This document shows positions 8,699-17,083 of a stretch of 18,803 bases of DNA, piece after piece; positions within the stretch are counted from its first letter, which is position 1; the number at the start of each line of letters is the position of its first letter. The position numbers and the translations under genes are program-made. The notes under the pieces were generated by a model that did not search any database, was not told where the DNA came from, and saw nothing but the letters and a program-made list of their open reading frames with translations. This DNA is from Gammaproteobacteria bacterium (GTDB taxonomy: Bacteria > Pseudomonadota > Gammaproteobacteria > SZUA-152): NCBI GenBank assembly GCA_024762755.1, contig JANTGX010000017.1:1-18803 (forward strand). Direction: 5' to 3'.

Positions 8699-9442
8699 TC
8701 ATGGGAGACCCTTGATCATGTGTTGCTTGCAGTGGTCCAGAAACAGATAGTCTTCCTTGTACCATTCGCGCAGATTATTTTCGGCGTCGGTGCTGATGGA
8801 CTTGTCTAGGTTCTCTGGCGTTTTGTGCGAGTTGACTTCATCTGTTGGAAGTACTGCTTCTGAGGGAAGGCCAAGTTTTATCTTGAGGTCTTCGAAGTCA
8901 TTGCCGAGCGTTTCTTGAAAGCCAACAAAAAAGATATCCGGTAGTCTCTCATCGAAGTAGTCCATGCTAATTAGCCATTTACTATAGTGGTGGTTGACGT
9001 GTTTTATAGAATTCATGGCATTCCTGGCCCTCTGCTGTTCTTCGTCATCCTTTGAGGACAGGGCGATCGCGAGCTGGTCAGGCGTCTTGAACTCCTCGAA
9101 GGCGACACGTTCGGCTTCGCTCCAAGGGTAGAAATAACGCGGCTTTCCTTGGCGGAGCCTGCTGTAGAAACCGCTTATATATCGTTGGATAGGGTCGCGC
9201 AGAAAGAAAAAACACTTTTCTCCCTTTGGGACGCTGAGTAAGGAGAATTTGTGTGAATGGATATAGATGACATTGTCGGAGCTCGTCGGGAAACTCTTAA
9301 GAGCGTATTTGATTGCCGTGCCACCCGTTTTCCCTATGTGAAGAAAATGAATGACCCGTTTTCTCTGGAGTTTATAGATTAGGCGCAAGATGCTATGCGC
9401 GACTCTTGTCTTTCTGTCCCATGAAGCAGTTTCGTGGATCAC
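8699..9442 (-). CDS. Sulfotransferase family protein
   Basis: 247 residues. The 5'-phosphosulfate loop is visible as FLHIGKTGGTA (about 33-43), and the 3'-phosphate motif as FFLRDPIQRYISGFYSR (about 79-95), the hallmark pair of PAPS-dependent sulfotransferases (Sulfotransfer_2-like). It would move a sulfate group from PAPS to a hydroxyl or amino group, most likely on the glycan made by this locus, judged from the deacetylase next door. The start is GTG 9442, supported by a good AGGA site seven bases upstream; no ATG is available nearby. No signal peptide is visible; action is probably cytoplasmic or at the inner membrane face. Confidence 0.85.
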   Translation of the reverse strand: MIHETASWDRKTRVAHSILRLIYKLQRKRVIHFLHIGKTGGTAIKYALKSFPTSSDNVIYIHSHKFSLLSVPKGEKCFFFLRDPIQRYISGFYSRLRQGKPRYFYPWSEAERVAFEEFKTPDQLAIALSSKDDEEQQRARNAMNSIKHVNHHYSKWLISMDYFDERLPDIFFVGFQETLGNDFEDLKIKLGLPSEAVLPTDEVNSHKTPENLDKSISTDAENNLREWYKEDYLFLDHCKQHMIKGLP

Positions 9443-9528
9443 GATTGTTTCCTGACTGTGTGTTCTGTGTCAGCGTATGTGTTAGCAGTGACATACTTGT
9501 TTATCATTTTATCTCTTGATGGTGGACC

Positions 9529-11109
9529 TTAGGCAACGTTGAAGAGATCCTGCAGTCCACTTGCCAGCCCCCTGCGGTCGATCTTGCCATTGGGGTTGCG
9601 CGGCAGTTGGCTTTGGATTTGGATTCGCTGAGGCACCATGAAAGAGGGCAGTTTTTGCTTGCAGTGCTGCAGGATGGCATCGCTGTCAATATCCTCGCCT
9701 TTGGGCGTGACAACGGCGACGATGGCCTGTCCCAGCTCTGGGTGGGGAATGCCCAGGGCCGCGGCCTGGCCTACCAGTCCGCTGGCGTAGAGGGCCTCTT
9801 CCACCTCGGTGGGGCTGACCCGGTAGCCGGAGGTCTTGATCATGTCATCTTGGCGGCCGACGAAATAGAGGTAGCCGTCTTCGTCCATCTTTACCGTGTC
9901 GCCGGACCACACGGCGATCTCCGGTAGCGGCATACCGGCCTCCTGTCCGGGCGCGGGACGAAAGCGTTCGGCGGTGCGTTCGGCATCGTTCCAGTAGCCC
10001 TGGGCCACCAGTACGCCGCGGTGCACCAACTCGCCGGGTTCGCCGGGGGCGCAGGGGCTGCCGTCTTCGCGTACCACCATCACCTCGGCGTTGGGGATGG
10101 CGCGGCCCATGGAGTCGGGGCGGCGGTCCAGTTCTTCCGGCGGTAGATAGGTGGAGCGAAAGGCCTCGGTGAGGCCGTACATCAGATAGGGCCTGCTGCG
10201 GGGCAGGGCGGTGCGCAGGGCATCCAGGGTGGCGCGCGGCATGGCGCCGCCCGAGTTGGTGAGATAGCGCAGACTGGCCTGGGCCTCTTCCGGCCAGGGC
10301 AGGTGGGCGATCTGGTTCCATAGTGGCGGCACGGCGGCGAGGCCGGTGACCCCTTCGCGGGCGACGGTGCGGATCACGTCGCGCGGCAGCAGGTAGTCGA
10401 GGAGTACCGCGCTGGCGCCGACGCTAAAGGCGGTGGTGAGCTGGCTCAGGCCGTAGTCGAAGCTGAGGGGCAACACCGCCAGCAGGCGATCGTCGGCGGT
10501 GTTTTCGAGATACTGCGCCACGCTCTTGGCCCCAGCCACCAGATTGCGATGCGACAGCACCACACCCTTGGGCCGTCCGGTGCTGCCGGAGGTATAGAGG
10601 ATGGCGGCCATGTCGCTATCGATGACGGCGTGGGGCCGACGCTGCTCGCCGGCATGGGTGAGGGTCTGCCAGCCGAGAGTCTCGACGCCGTTAATCTCGG
10701 GCAGGCCGCTGTCCTCGTCGACGATTACCACCTGTCGTAGGTCGTGGCAGGTGGCGAGGGTTTCTGCCAGCTGTCTGGCGCGTCCGGCGGCGGTCACCAG
10801 GACGCGCACATTGGCATCGCGCAGGATGTGCCCCACTTGCTCCGCTTTCAGCAGGGGGTTGACGGGGATGAAGGCGCCGCCGGCCCGCGCGGTGCCGAAC
10901 AGGGCGCTCACCGTCTCCAATTGCTTGGGCAGATAGACGGCGACGCGCTCGCCACGGGCCAGACCGAGGGCCAGGAGCCCCTGGGCCACGGCCTCTGTGG
11001 CGACGGCCAGGCCGGCATAGTCCAGGTGGCGATCGCGCTGGGTGAGGGCGATGGCTCCGGGCCGTTGCCGGGCGCTGTGTTCGATGAACTGGTGGATCAG
11101 ATGCGGCAT
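9529..11109 (-). CDS. Acyl-CoA ligase (AMP-forming), exosortase A system-associated
   Basis: 526 residues, ANL (acyl-CoA synthetase/adenylation) superfamily; overall it matches the exosortase-A-associated ligase family (TIGR03098 type). The ATP loop is YTSGSTGRPKG from residue 172, YGLTE is at 311-315, the ribose-binding SGD at 402-404, the hinge region YLYFVGRQDDMIKTSGYR at about 414-430, and the catalytic lysine K509 in NPNGKIDRRG. The C-terminal subdomain is complete. It activates a carboxylate as an adenylate and probably loads it on a carrier thiol, perhaps the amino acid later decarboxylated by the PLP enzyme. The start ATG 11109 (MPHLIHQF) begins at the conserved domain; the frame runs open upstream to 11307 but that extension overlaps the kinase gene and is Pro/Arg-rich nonsense. 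GC is clearly higher than in the genes to its left. Confidence 0.9.
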   Translation of the reverse strand: MPHLIHQFIEHSARQRPGAIALTQRDRHLDYAGLAVATEAVAQGLLALGLARGERVAVYLPKQLETVSALFGTARAGGAFIPVNPLLKAEQVGHILRDANVRVLVTAAGRARQLAETLATCHDLRQVVIVDEDSGLPEINGVETLGWQTLTHAGEQRRPHAVIDSDMAAILYTSGSTGRPKGVVLSHRNLVAGAKSVAQYLENTADDRLLAVLPLSFDYGLSQLTTAFSVGASAVLLDYLLPRDVIRTVAREGVTGLAAVPPLWNQIAHLPWPEEAQASLRYLTNSGGAMPRATLDALRTALPRSRPYLMYGLTEAFRSTYLPPEELDRRPDSMGRAIPNAEVMVVREDGSPCAPGEPGELVHRGVLVAQGYWNDAERTAERFRPAPGQEAGMPLPEIAVWSGDTVKMDEDGYLYFVGRQDDMIKTSGYRVSPTEVEEALYASGLVGQAAALGIPHPELGQAIVAVVTPKGEDIDSDAILQHCKQKLPSFMVPQRIQIQSQLPRNPNGKIDRRGLASGLQDLFNVA

Positions 11110-11183
11110 TGACGTAGCTGGTTGCGCGAGTGAGGGGTGTATTTTACGGCCTGCAACGCGGGCTGTCGCCTTTGGCGCACTTT

Positions 11184-11211
11184 GACGTGGCATCAGGGAC
11201 GTGGCATCAGG
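11184..11211. repeat. Perfect 14-bp tandem duplication across the kinase stop codon
   Basis: GACGTGGCATCAGG occurs at 11184-11197 and again at 11198-11211. The second copy contains the TGA stop of the minus-strand histidine kinase (7-9 bases into that copy on the plus strand). The copies are identical, implying a recent slippage duplication. Confidence 0.9.
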
Positions 11212-12835
11212 CCTCGTCTGCCGCCGCATCCGTATTGGCCGGCCTGCCTTCGTTCCGTTCCTCGTCTCGCTGGTAGGGCAGCCGGAGGGTGAAGGTGGAG
11301 CCCTCACCCGGCGTGCTCTCGAGGCTGATGTCGCCGCCCATCATCTGGCAGAAACGGCGGCTGATGGCGAGGCCCAGGCCGGTGCCGCCATACTTGCGTG
11401 TGGGCGAAGAATCCACCTGCATGAAGTCCTGGAACAGTTTCTGACTCTGCGCATGGCTCATGCCGATGCCCGTATCGCGCACGGAGAACTCGGCGAGGGC
11501 GTGGTCGCCCCAGTGGAGTGTGCGCACCGTGACGACGATCTGACCGTTTTCCGTGAACTTGCAGGCATTGCTGAGCAGGTTAAGCAGGACCTGCTTGAGT
11601 CGCATGGGGTCGGCGTTGAGGATGGGGATGTCCGGCTCGCAGTGGATCGTCAGCCGATTGCCGTTCTGTGCCGCCAGTGGCGCGACCGTGTTGGCGACCT
11701 CGTCGACCAGGGCACAGATGTCGACGTCGCTCACCGCCAACTCCATCTTGCCCGCCTCGATCTTCGACAGGTCGAGGATGTCGTTGATGAGGCTCAACAA
11801 GTGCCGGCCGGCATCGATGATGCGCTGGAGGTCGGCGGTGGTCGTCTCGTCGCCGCCCTCGCTGAATTCATCGAGCAGCAGCTCGCTGTAGCCGATGATG
11901 GCATTGAGCGGGGTGCGCAACTCGTGGCTCATATTGGCCAGGAATTCGCTCTTGGTCTTGCTGGCCAGCAACGCCTCGTCGCGGGCGATGGCCAACTCGG
12001 CGGTGCGTTCCAGTACGCGCTGTTCGAGCAGGACGTTCTGCTGCCGCAGGGCCCGATCCCGTTCGTCGATGGCATCCATCAGGCGGTTGAAGGTATGTGC
12101 GATGACGTTGACCTCTCGCGGCCCGCTCTGTTCGTCGGCGCGCACGAAGCGGTGGCCCGATTCCACTTCGCCCATGTTGTGGGCCAGGGTGTTGAGCGGC
12201 CGGGTCAGGCGCGAGGTGATATGTCGCAGGAGCAGCAGCAGGATCACGGCCAAGCCGATGGAGATGGTCAGATTGCCGAGGAAGATGCTGGCGATGGTGC
12301 GGTTCAGGGCCTCCTTGCCCAGCTCGATCTCGGCATAGCCCAGCAGCTCGGGCTGTGGATTGTCTTGCGCCAGGTCGTCGAACAGATCGCCACTGACCAG
12401 GGTGTAGACCGGGGCGGTGAAGTACCAGGCATCGTCGGTCTCGACGACGCGCAGCGTGGTCTCGCCAGCGGTGTCGAGCCGATGCGGAGGGTGATTCGGC
12501 CCGGCGTGGCCCTTTTCCACCAGCAGGCGACCCTCCAGATCATAGATGGCGACATAGTGCACGTCGGGGAATTCCAGCGTGCCCTGGACCGCATCCTGCG
12601 CATTGGCGCCATCGCCATAGAGCAGGGCCAGGGTGCTCTGGCGGGCAAGATTGCGGGTGATCTGCTTGCCCTGTTCGATGAGGTTGTCCCGCGTGCGTGT
12701 GCTGGCCAGCCACGACGTGGCAAGGGCCGAGACCAGGGCCAGGCAGACGATGCCAACGGTGAAGGCGAGGGTCAACTGATGGCGGAAATTGGGCCGCCGC
12801 CGAGCGCGGGTCGGTTTGCTCTCCGGTGTGTTCAT
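11207..12835 (-). CDS. Membrane sensor histidine kinase (HAMP-HisKA-HATPase)
   Basis: 542 residues. TM1 is about 22-43; a periplasmic sensor region of about 140 residues (44-182) carries a p.V..iaIYDleGrLL pattern, reminiscent of CHASE8-type sensor domains; TM2 is about 183-203, HAMP 204-258, and a coiled coil 259-293. HisKA includes H304 in NMSHELRTPLN; HATPase has the N-box N423 in LLSNACKF, DTGIGM at 454-459 and the G2 box GGTGLGL at 483-489. There is no receiver domain, so it is a classical kinase needing a separate response regulator, and none is adjacent. The ATG at 12835 overlaps the TGA of the binding-protein gene (ATGA), meaning coupled translation. The frame continues upstream to 13162, but that extension is antisense-like Arg/Pro noise inside the previous gene. 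The protein presumably reads the ligand state of the coupled binding protein. Confidence 0.92.
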   Translation of the reverse strand: MNTPESKPTRARRRPNFRHQLTLAFTVGIVCLALVSALATSWLASTRTRDNLIEQGKQITRNLARQSTLALLYGDGANAQDAVQGTLEFPDVHYVAIYDLEGRLLVEKGHAGPNHPPHRLDTAGETTLRVVETDDAWYFTAPVYTLVSGDLFDDLAQDNPQPELLGYAEIELGKEALNRTIASIFLGNLTISIGLAVILLLLLRHITSRLTRPLNTLAHNMGEVESGHRFVRADEQSGPREVNVIAHTFNRLMDAIDERDRALRQQNVLLEQRVLERTAELAIARDEALLASKTKSEFLANMSHELRTPLNAIIGYSELLLDEFSEGGDETTTADLQRIIDAGRHLLSLINDILDLSKIEAGKMELAVSDVDICALVDEVANTVAPLAAQNGNRLTIHCEPDIPILNADPMRLKQVLLNLLSNACKFTENGQIVVTVRTLHWGDHALAEFSVRDTGIGMSHAQSQKLFQDFMQVDSSPTRKYGGTGLGLAISRRFCQMMGGDISLESTPGEGSTFTLRLPYQRDEERNEGRPANTDAAADEA

Positions 12836-13791
12836 GGCCGCGGGTAGACCAGGTCGAACTGGCGTTGGAGCTGATAGGGGATGCGCAGACCGAGGTGACT
12901 CGCCGTGCGCAGGTTGACCGCGACGCGTACCGCGCTGGTGGGTCGCAAGCCGGGTTTGCCGCGGCCACGTATCACCTCGAGCGCGAGCCGGCCCAACTCT
13001 TCGCCCAGGCCGCGCTTGTCGGCATAGAGGGCAAACAGGGCCCCGCGGCGCACATGGGCCGGGCTGCTGGAGAACAGCAGCAGGTCGCGCTGCCAGGCCT
13101 CTTGCAGCAGATAGGAGAGCACGGCGGCATCGCCGGTGAGGGTGCTGTCCTGTAGCAGCCACAGGGCATCGCTGCCCGGGCGCATTTCGCGCAACACCTG
13201 GCGGTAGAGGCGCGCCGCACTGCGGAGGTCCGTCGCCGGTCGGGCGTCGAGGCTCAGGCCGCGCCGTTTTGCCGCCGCCTTCGCCAGGGGCAACAGCCAG
13301 TCGTGTCGGCTCGGGTTGTAGAGCAGATGCACGCGGCGCGTCTCCGGGGCCAGGGCCTTGAGTCGCTCGAAGAGCAGAGCAGGGCGCGGTAACAGGCTGA
13401 TGGCCGGGAAGCGCCGACGATCCTCCTCGCCCAGGGACAGCAGGCCCCCGGCGACGATGGGTGTCTCCAGTTGTAGGGCCTTGGCGGTAGCCAGGCCGCG
13501 CTTGCCGAGGGCGATGATCACATCGTTGGGTTGTTGCGTGGTCATCTGCCGCAGGGCCGGGATGTCCGGTTCGGCGGACACCGCCTGGGGAATGATGGCG
13601 CCATGGGTCGCCGCCTCGATGCCGCCGATGATCTGTTCGAACAGGGCGGCATAGCCCCCCTTGGCCTCGGGATAGATGACGGTGATGCGCGGTTGGGCGG
13701 CCATGGCCGTGCTACTCACCCAGAGGGTCAGGAGCAGCAGCCATGGCCAGGGCAATCGGGCCGGAGTGGGGCGGTGGCGGTTACCGGTCAC
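12832..13791 (-). CDS. Periplasmic substrate-binding protein of the ABC_sub_bind type
   Basis: About 319 residues with a signal peptide (hydrophobic stretch WPWLLLLTLWVSS, cleavage likely after STAMA). The mature part starts PRITVIYPEAKGGYAALFEQI and fits the ABC-transporter substrate-binding family PF04392 type (periplasmic-binding fold, two lobes), including the DVIIALGKRGLATAKAL segment of lobe one and LLQDSTLTGDAAVLSYLLQE in lobe two. No permease or ATPase is next to it; instead it overlaps by 4 bases with the sensor kinase gene, so it is more likely a periplasmic sensor partner than part of a transporter. All possible starts are GTG (13818, 13797, 13791). I prefer 13791 because GGGG lies five bases ahead. 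The ligand is not readable from sequence; tryptophan/tyrosine-like or peptide-type ligands are known in the family but unproven here. Confidence 0.8.
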   Translation of the reverse strand: MTGNRHRPTPARLPWPWLLLLTLWVSSTAMAAQPRITVIYPEAKGGYAALFEQIIGGIEAATHGAIIPQAVSAEPDIPALRQMTTQQPNDVIIALGKRGLATAKALQLETPIVAGGLLSLGEEDRRRFPAISLLPRPALLFERLKALAPETRRVHLLYNPSRHDWLLPLAKAAAKRRGLSLDARPATDLRSAARLYRQVLREMRPGSDALWLLQDSTLTGDAAVLSYLLQEAWQRDLLLFSSSPAHVRRGALFALYADKRGLGEELGRLALEVIRGRGKPGLRPTSAVRVAVNLRTASHLGLRIPYQLQRQFDLVYPRP

Positions 13792-14073
13792 GGGCACCCC
13801 AGGCGTGGATGTGCACACGCAACGGCCTTGCCCATGGCGGGTTGACGGCAGCCGGACAACGGGACTGTACTACGCCAGGATGTGGCGCAGCCCCGGCGGT
13901 CGATGTGGACAAAATCGGTGGCAAGGTTTCTTTCCATGAAGGTTGCGGGGGACCTGGGTATGGGCTCGGTGCGGTGCAGCAGGCGCCTGTCGTGTCGGGG
14001 CAAAACTCTCCATGCCGGTGGGCAGGCGGCCAAGGTGTTGCCGGCCCTTCGTCGGATGGCGCCGTTCTTGGTT

Positions 14074-14137
14074 TCGAAATCGTTGTCTCGAAACCGTTGT
14101 CTCGAAATCGTTGTCTCGAAATCGTTGTCTCGAAATC
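14074..14137. repeat. 14-bp direct tandem repeat, 4.6 copies
   Basis: The unit TCGAAATCGTTGTC is repeated at 14074, 14088 (one T-to-C change), 14102 and 14116, with a partial unit TCGAAATC at 14130-14137. The unit length is not a multiple of three and no gene is apparent here, so it is not a protein repeat. It could be a cluster of operator-like sites or a slippage-prone minisatellite. Confidence 0.95.
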
Positions 14138-14708
14138 AGGAGGAGGTCGACTCGTCCTCCCGGCATACTCGCGACGATCACCCAGATTCGGCCGGCTCCT
14201 GGCCCCAACTATTTGCCGTGGGCATGAACGGCGCCTGAACGAGCGTGGTGTCGAGGCCAGCAGCGGCTCTGCATCGTCTTCGGCCGGCATCGATCTTCGC
14301 CCAACTTCCCACCGGAACTATCGGTACCGAATGACCGGACTTGAGCCCGATGAACGCTGGTGGCTGAAAAAACACATGCCCGATGGGTGGATTTTGGCGG
14401 CGGGGTCACAGACCTGCCGCCGAAGGTCATTTCGAACGCGCGGCGAGTCACCATGACCCCGCCACAAACCGTTGCAGACTACCGGCTGAACGGCCCTCAA
14501 GACAAGCCCGGCCATGGCTGCTTTGCGGGGCGGACCTTCTCATTCGTGGCTTTTTCTAGGTATCGGTGGCGTATCTGTCTTCAATGTTTTGCGCTCGGCG
14601 TCGGCAAACCGGATTGAGCGTGCCGCATGCTATTGATCCAACACTATTTGCAGTTTGGTGATTAACATCTAACTGGAATCGACAACCGTCAGCGATATTC
14701 GCCAAAAA

Positions 14709-14721
14709 ATTGCCTGGCAAT
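14709..14721. promoter_or_regulatory. Perfect 13-bp palindrome, candidate operator
   Basis: ATTGCC-T-GGCAAT, six-base arms around one central T, in the AT-rich part of the spacer upstream of the TonB-dependent receptor. It has the shape of a dimeric transcription factor site. No adjacent regulator gene other than the sensor kinase is visible, and I cannot name the factor. Confidence 0.4.
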
Positions 14722-14737
14722 GGTTTACAGTGAAGGG

Positions 14738-14759
14738 GGGCAGTGACTAAAGTCTGCCC
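14738..14759 (+). promoter_or_regulatory. Stem-loop in the receptor leader
   Basis: GGGCA, GT bulge, GACT, loop AA, AGTC, TGCCC: nine base pairs with a 2-base bulge; the drawn AA loop is too tight, so the top pair probably opens. It lies 16 bases after the ATTGCC palindrome and has no U-run. It may be a 5' leader structure or part of the operator. Confidence 0.3.
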
Positions 14760-14929
14760 ATCGGCTGCCGCTGTTGTTGCACGATCTGGATCTGTCCGTG
14801 TGCCGAGGTAGTGATGATTCCCTAGGCTCCGGCGCGGATTTCATGGCCGGCCGATATCGGGAGGAAGCGTCTCGCATCGGGCCGGCAAAATCGATGACCC
14901 CCGCTATGCCTCATCAACTAGGAACGCCC

Positions 14930-17068
14930 TTGTCTGCAAAACCTATCTCCATCAATCTCTTGCGCCCGCTATTGCCTATTCTGCTCGGCAGCCTGTTTCT
15001 GCCACCCGTCGCCTGGGCGCAGGATGAGGAAGATGCCCTGATGATGCTGGACGAGGAGATGGTCTCCATCGCCACCGGCGGCCTGCAGCCCCTCTCTCGC
15101 GCCCCCGCGGTGGCGACGGTGATCACCGCCCGGGAGATCGAGGCCATGGGTGCGAGCAGCCTGGACGAGGTGCTGGAGTCGGTGCCAGGGGTGCATGTGT
15201 CCTATTCCTCGTTGCGCCTGAGTCCCCTCTATGTCATCCGGGGTATCCGTACCGATACCAATCCCCACGTGCTGATGCTGGTCAATGGCGTACCCCTCAC
15301 CCAACTCTTCCAGGGCGATCGTGGGCCGCATAGTTCTTTGCCAACTACAGACATCGCTCGGATCGAGATCATCCGTGGTCCAGGCTCGGCGGTGTATGGC
15401 GCCGATGCCTTTTCCGGCGTGATCAATGTCATCACCAAGGGCGCCGGTGATATCGACGGCACGCGCGTGCTAGGCGAGGTGGGCTCCTTCGGCACCCGCC
15501 GCGCGGCCGTGGAGCACGGGCGTCGTTATGGCGACTCGGAGCTGGCCCTATACCTGGAATACCGGCAGACTGATGGCGACCCCGACCGGGTGATCGAGGC
15601 AGACGCCCAGACCCAGTTCGACCGTCTCCTCGGCACCACGGCCTCCCGCGCCCCTGGTCCCCTCGATACCCGCGGCAGGCGGCTCGATGTGCGCCTGGAT
15701 GCCCGGCACGATGCCTGGCGTCTGCGGGCCTGGAACTGGCGTCTGCAGGATATGGGAGTGGGGCCGGGTCTGGCGCAGGCGTTGGATCCCACAGGCCGCA
15801 CAGATTTTAACGATTATCTAGTCGATGCCACCTACGACAATCCCGACCTCGTCCGCGACCTGGGCCTGAAGAGCACGCTTAGCTACATGGATATCCGTGG
15901 GGACTCCCGGCAGGCGCTGTTCCCCGCCGGTGCTCGTTTGCCCATAGGCAGCGATGGAAACGTCGATCCGCAGAATTGGGTGGGACTGGTCGACTTCCCG
16001 GACGGGCTCATTGGTAACCCCGGTATCGCTGAGCAGCACTGGCGGTTGGACAACAGCCTGTTCTACACCGCCCTGCAGAGCCACCGCCTACGCCTCGGGC
16101 TGGGTGGAACGCAAGGGCGGCTCGAGGCAACGGATATCAAGAACTTCGGCCCAGGGGTCATCGATGGCAGCCAGCCCGTGGTCGACGGCCGCTTGACCGA
16201 TGTGAGCAATACCCCCTATGCCTTCCTCACCGATCACGAGCGGACGATGTACTACTTGTCCCTGCAAGACGAATGGCAGGTGGCGCCCGACTGGGACCTC
16301 ACCGCCGGCGTCCGCTACGACCACTATTCGGACTTCGGCGAAACGGTGAATCCCCGCCTGGCCCTGGTCTGGCAGACCGCCTACAACCTCACCAGCAAGC
16401 TGCTCTATGGGCGGGCCTTCCGGCCCCCCTCTTTTCAGGAGCTGTTCAACCGCAACAACCCCGTCGCCATCGGTAATCCCGGCCTGCGCCCGGAGACCAA
16501 CGAGACTGTGGAGTTGGCCTTCGACTACCAGCCCACCTTCGACATCCATACCACCTTGAACGTCTATCACTACGCGGTGAAAGACCTCATCGAATTCGTC
16601 GATATGGGGAGTGGTGCAAAGGTGGCGGAGAATGCCGGCCGCCTGCGGGGGCGGGGCCTCGAATGGGAGGCGACCTGGGACCTGGGCCCGGCCCTCGACC
16701 TTGAGGCGAACTATGCCTACCAGGATTCACGAGACAGCGCCACGGACAGGCCCATGCCTGGGGTTCCGCGGCACCAATTCTATCTCCGTGGAGATTGGCG
16801 CATCACCCCACTGTGGCACCTCGACGGGCGCTTCAACTGGCTCTCGTCCCGGCCGAGGGCCGCCGGTGATGGCCGCCGCGCCCTGTCGGGCTACCGTACC
16901 GTGGACCTCTACCTGCGCCGCATCGACCTCTTCGGCCGGGGAGAACTGGGGTTCGCGGTGCGCAACCTGTTGGACCAGGATCGGCGCGAGCCCAGTCCGC
17001 CGGCCATTCCCGACGATTATCCACTGGAAGGCCGCAGCTATAGCGCTACAATGAGGCTCCATTTCTGA
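14930..17068 (+). CDS. TonB-dependent outer-membrane receptor
   Basis: 712 residues from the proposed TTG start. A signal peptide (PLLPILLGSLFLPPVAWA, cleavage before Q) is followed by a plug domain (AVATVITAREIEAMGASSL, SVPGVHVS, RGIRTDT, IARIEIIRGPGSAVYGADAF, GVINVITK) and a 22-strand type barrel ending in aromatic residues (SATMRLHF). The region EEMVSIAT may be the TonB box. Such proteins import siderophores, vitamins, metals or sugars using TonB energy; nothing here identifies the substrate. Start choice: TTG 14930 follows an AGGAA ribosome site with 5-base spacing and gives an ordinary signal peptide, whereas ATG 14894 and 14906 have weaker sites and add 8 to 12 extra residues before it; an even longer TTG frame runs to 14774. 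The next gene starts 15 bases after the stop with a GAGG site, so these form an operon. Confidence 0.9.
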   Translation: MSAKPISINLLRPLLPILLGSLFLPPVAWAQDEEDALMMLDEEMVSIATGGLQPLSRAPAVATVITAREIEAMGASSLDEVLESVPGVHVSYSSLRLSPLYVIRGIRTDTNPHVLMLVNGVPLTQLFQGDRGPHSSLPTTDIARIEIIRGPGSAVYGADAFSGVINVITKGAGDIDGTRVLGEVGSFGTRRAAVEHGRRYGDSELALYLEYRQTDGDPDRVIEADAQTQFDRLLGTTASRAPGPLDTRGRRLDVRLDARHDAWRLRAWNWRLQDMGVGPGLAQALDPTGRTDFNDYLVDATYDNPDLVRDLGLKSTLSYMDIRGDSRQALFPAGARLPIGSDGNVDPQNWVGLVDFPDGLIGNPGIAEQHWRLDNSLFYTALQSHRLRLGLGGTQGRLEATDIKNFGPGVIDGSQPVVDGRLTDVSNTPYAFLTDHERTMYYLSLQDEWQVAPDWDLTAGVRYDHYSDFGETVNPRLALVWQTAYNLTSKLLYGRAFRPPSFQELFNRNNPVAIGNPGLRPETNETVELAFDYQPTFDIHTTLNVYHYAVKDLIEFVDMGSGAKVAENAGRLRGRGLEWEATWDLGPALDLEANYAYQDSRDSATDRPMPGVPRHQFYLRGDWRITPLWHLDGRFNWLSSRPRAAGDGRRALSGYRTVDLYLRRIDLFGRGELGFAVRNLLDQDRREPSPPAIPDDYPLEGRSYSATMRLHF

Positions 17069-17083
17069 GAGCTGAAGAGGCGC

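Larger units (their letters stand above)
13819..14893. other. Gene-poor 1.1-kb spacer between divergent units
   Basis: No convincing gene is seen. Open frames exist on both strands only because the DNA is GC-rich; their translations are Pro/Arg/Ser-rich and match nothing I recognise. The spacer holds a 14-bp tandem repeat (14074-14137), a 10-bp palindrome TCGGTACCGA at 14321-14330, a perfect ATTGCC-T-GGCAAT dyad at 14709-14721 and a stem-loop at 14738-14759. AT-richer DNA from about 14610 to 14740 is the likely promoter region for the rightward receptor operon. I looked for a cobalamin riboswitch in front of the receptor and saw none. Confidence 0.6.

Noticed and set aside
11201..12847. Long open frame (548 codons) on the plus strand
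   Set aside because: It is antisense to the sensor kinase, whose domains are unmistakable; long shadows are expected in such GC-rich DNA.
13743..14456. Plus-strand frame of 237 codons and opposing minus frames in the spacer
   Set aside because: Translations are low-quality Pro/Arg/Gly-rich, cross the tandem repeat, and overlap each other; no start site or family is recognisable.
14600..14893. Cobalamin or other riboswitch ahead of the TonB receptor
   Set aside because: None of the conserved B12-box sequence (GCCACTG-like) or other riboswitch cores is seen.
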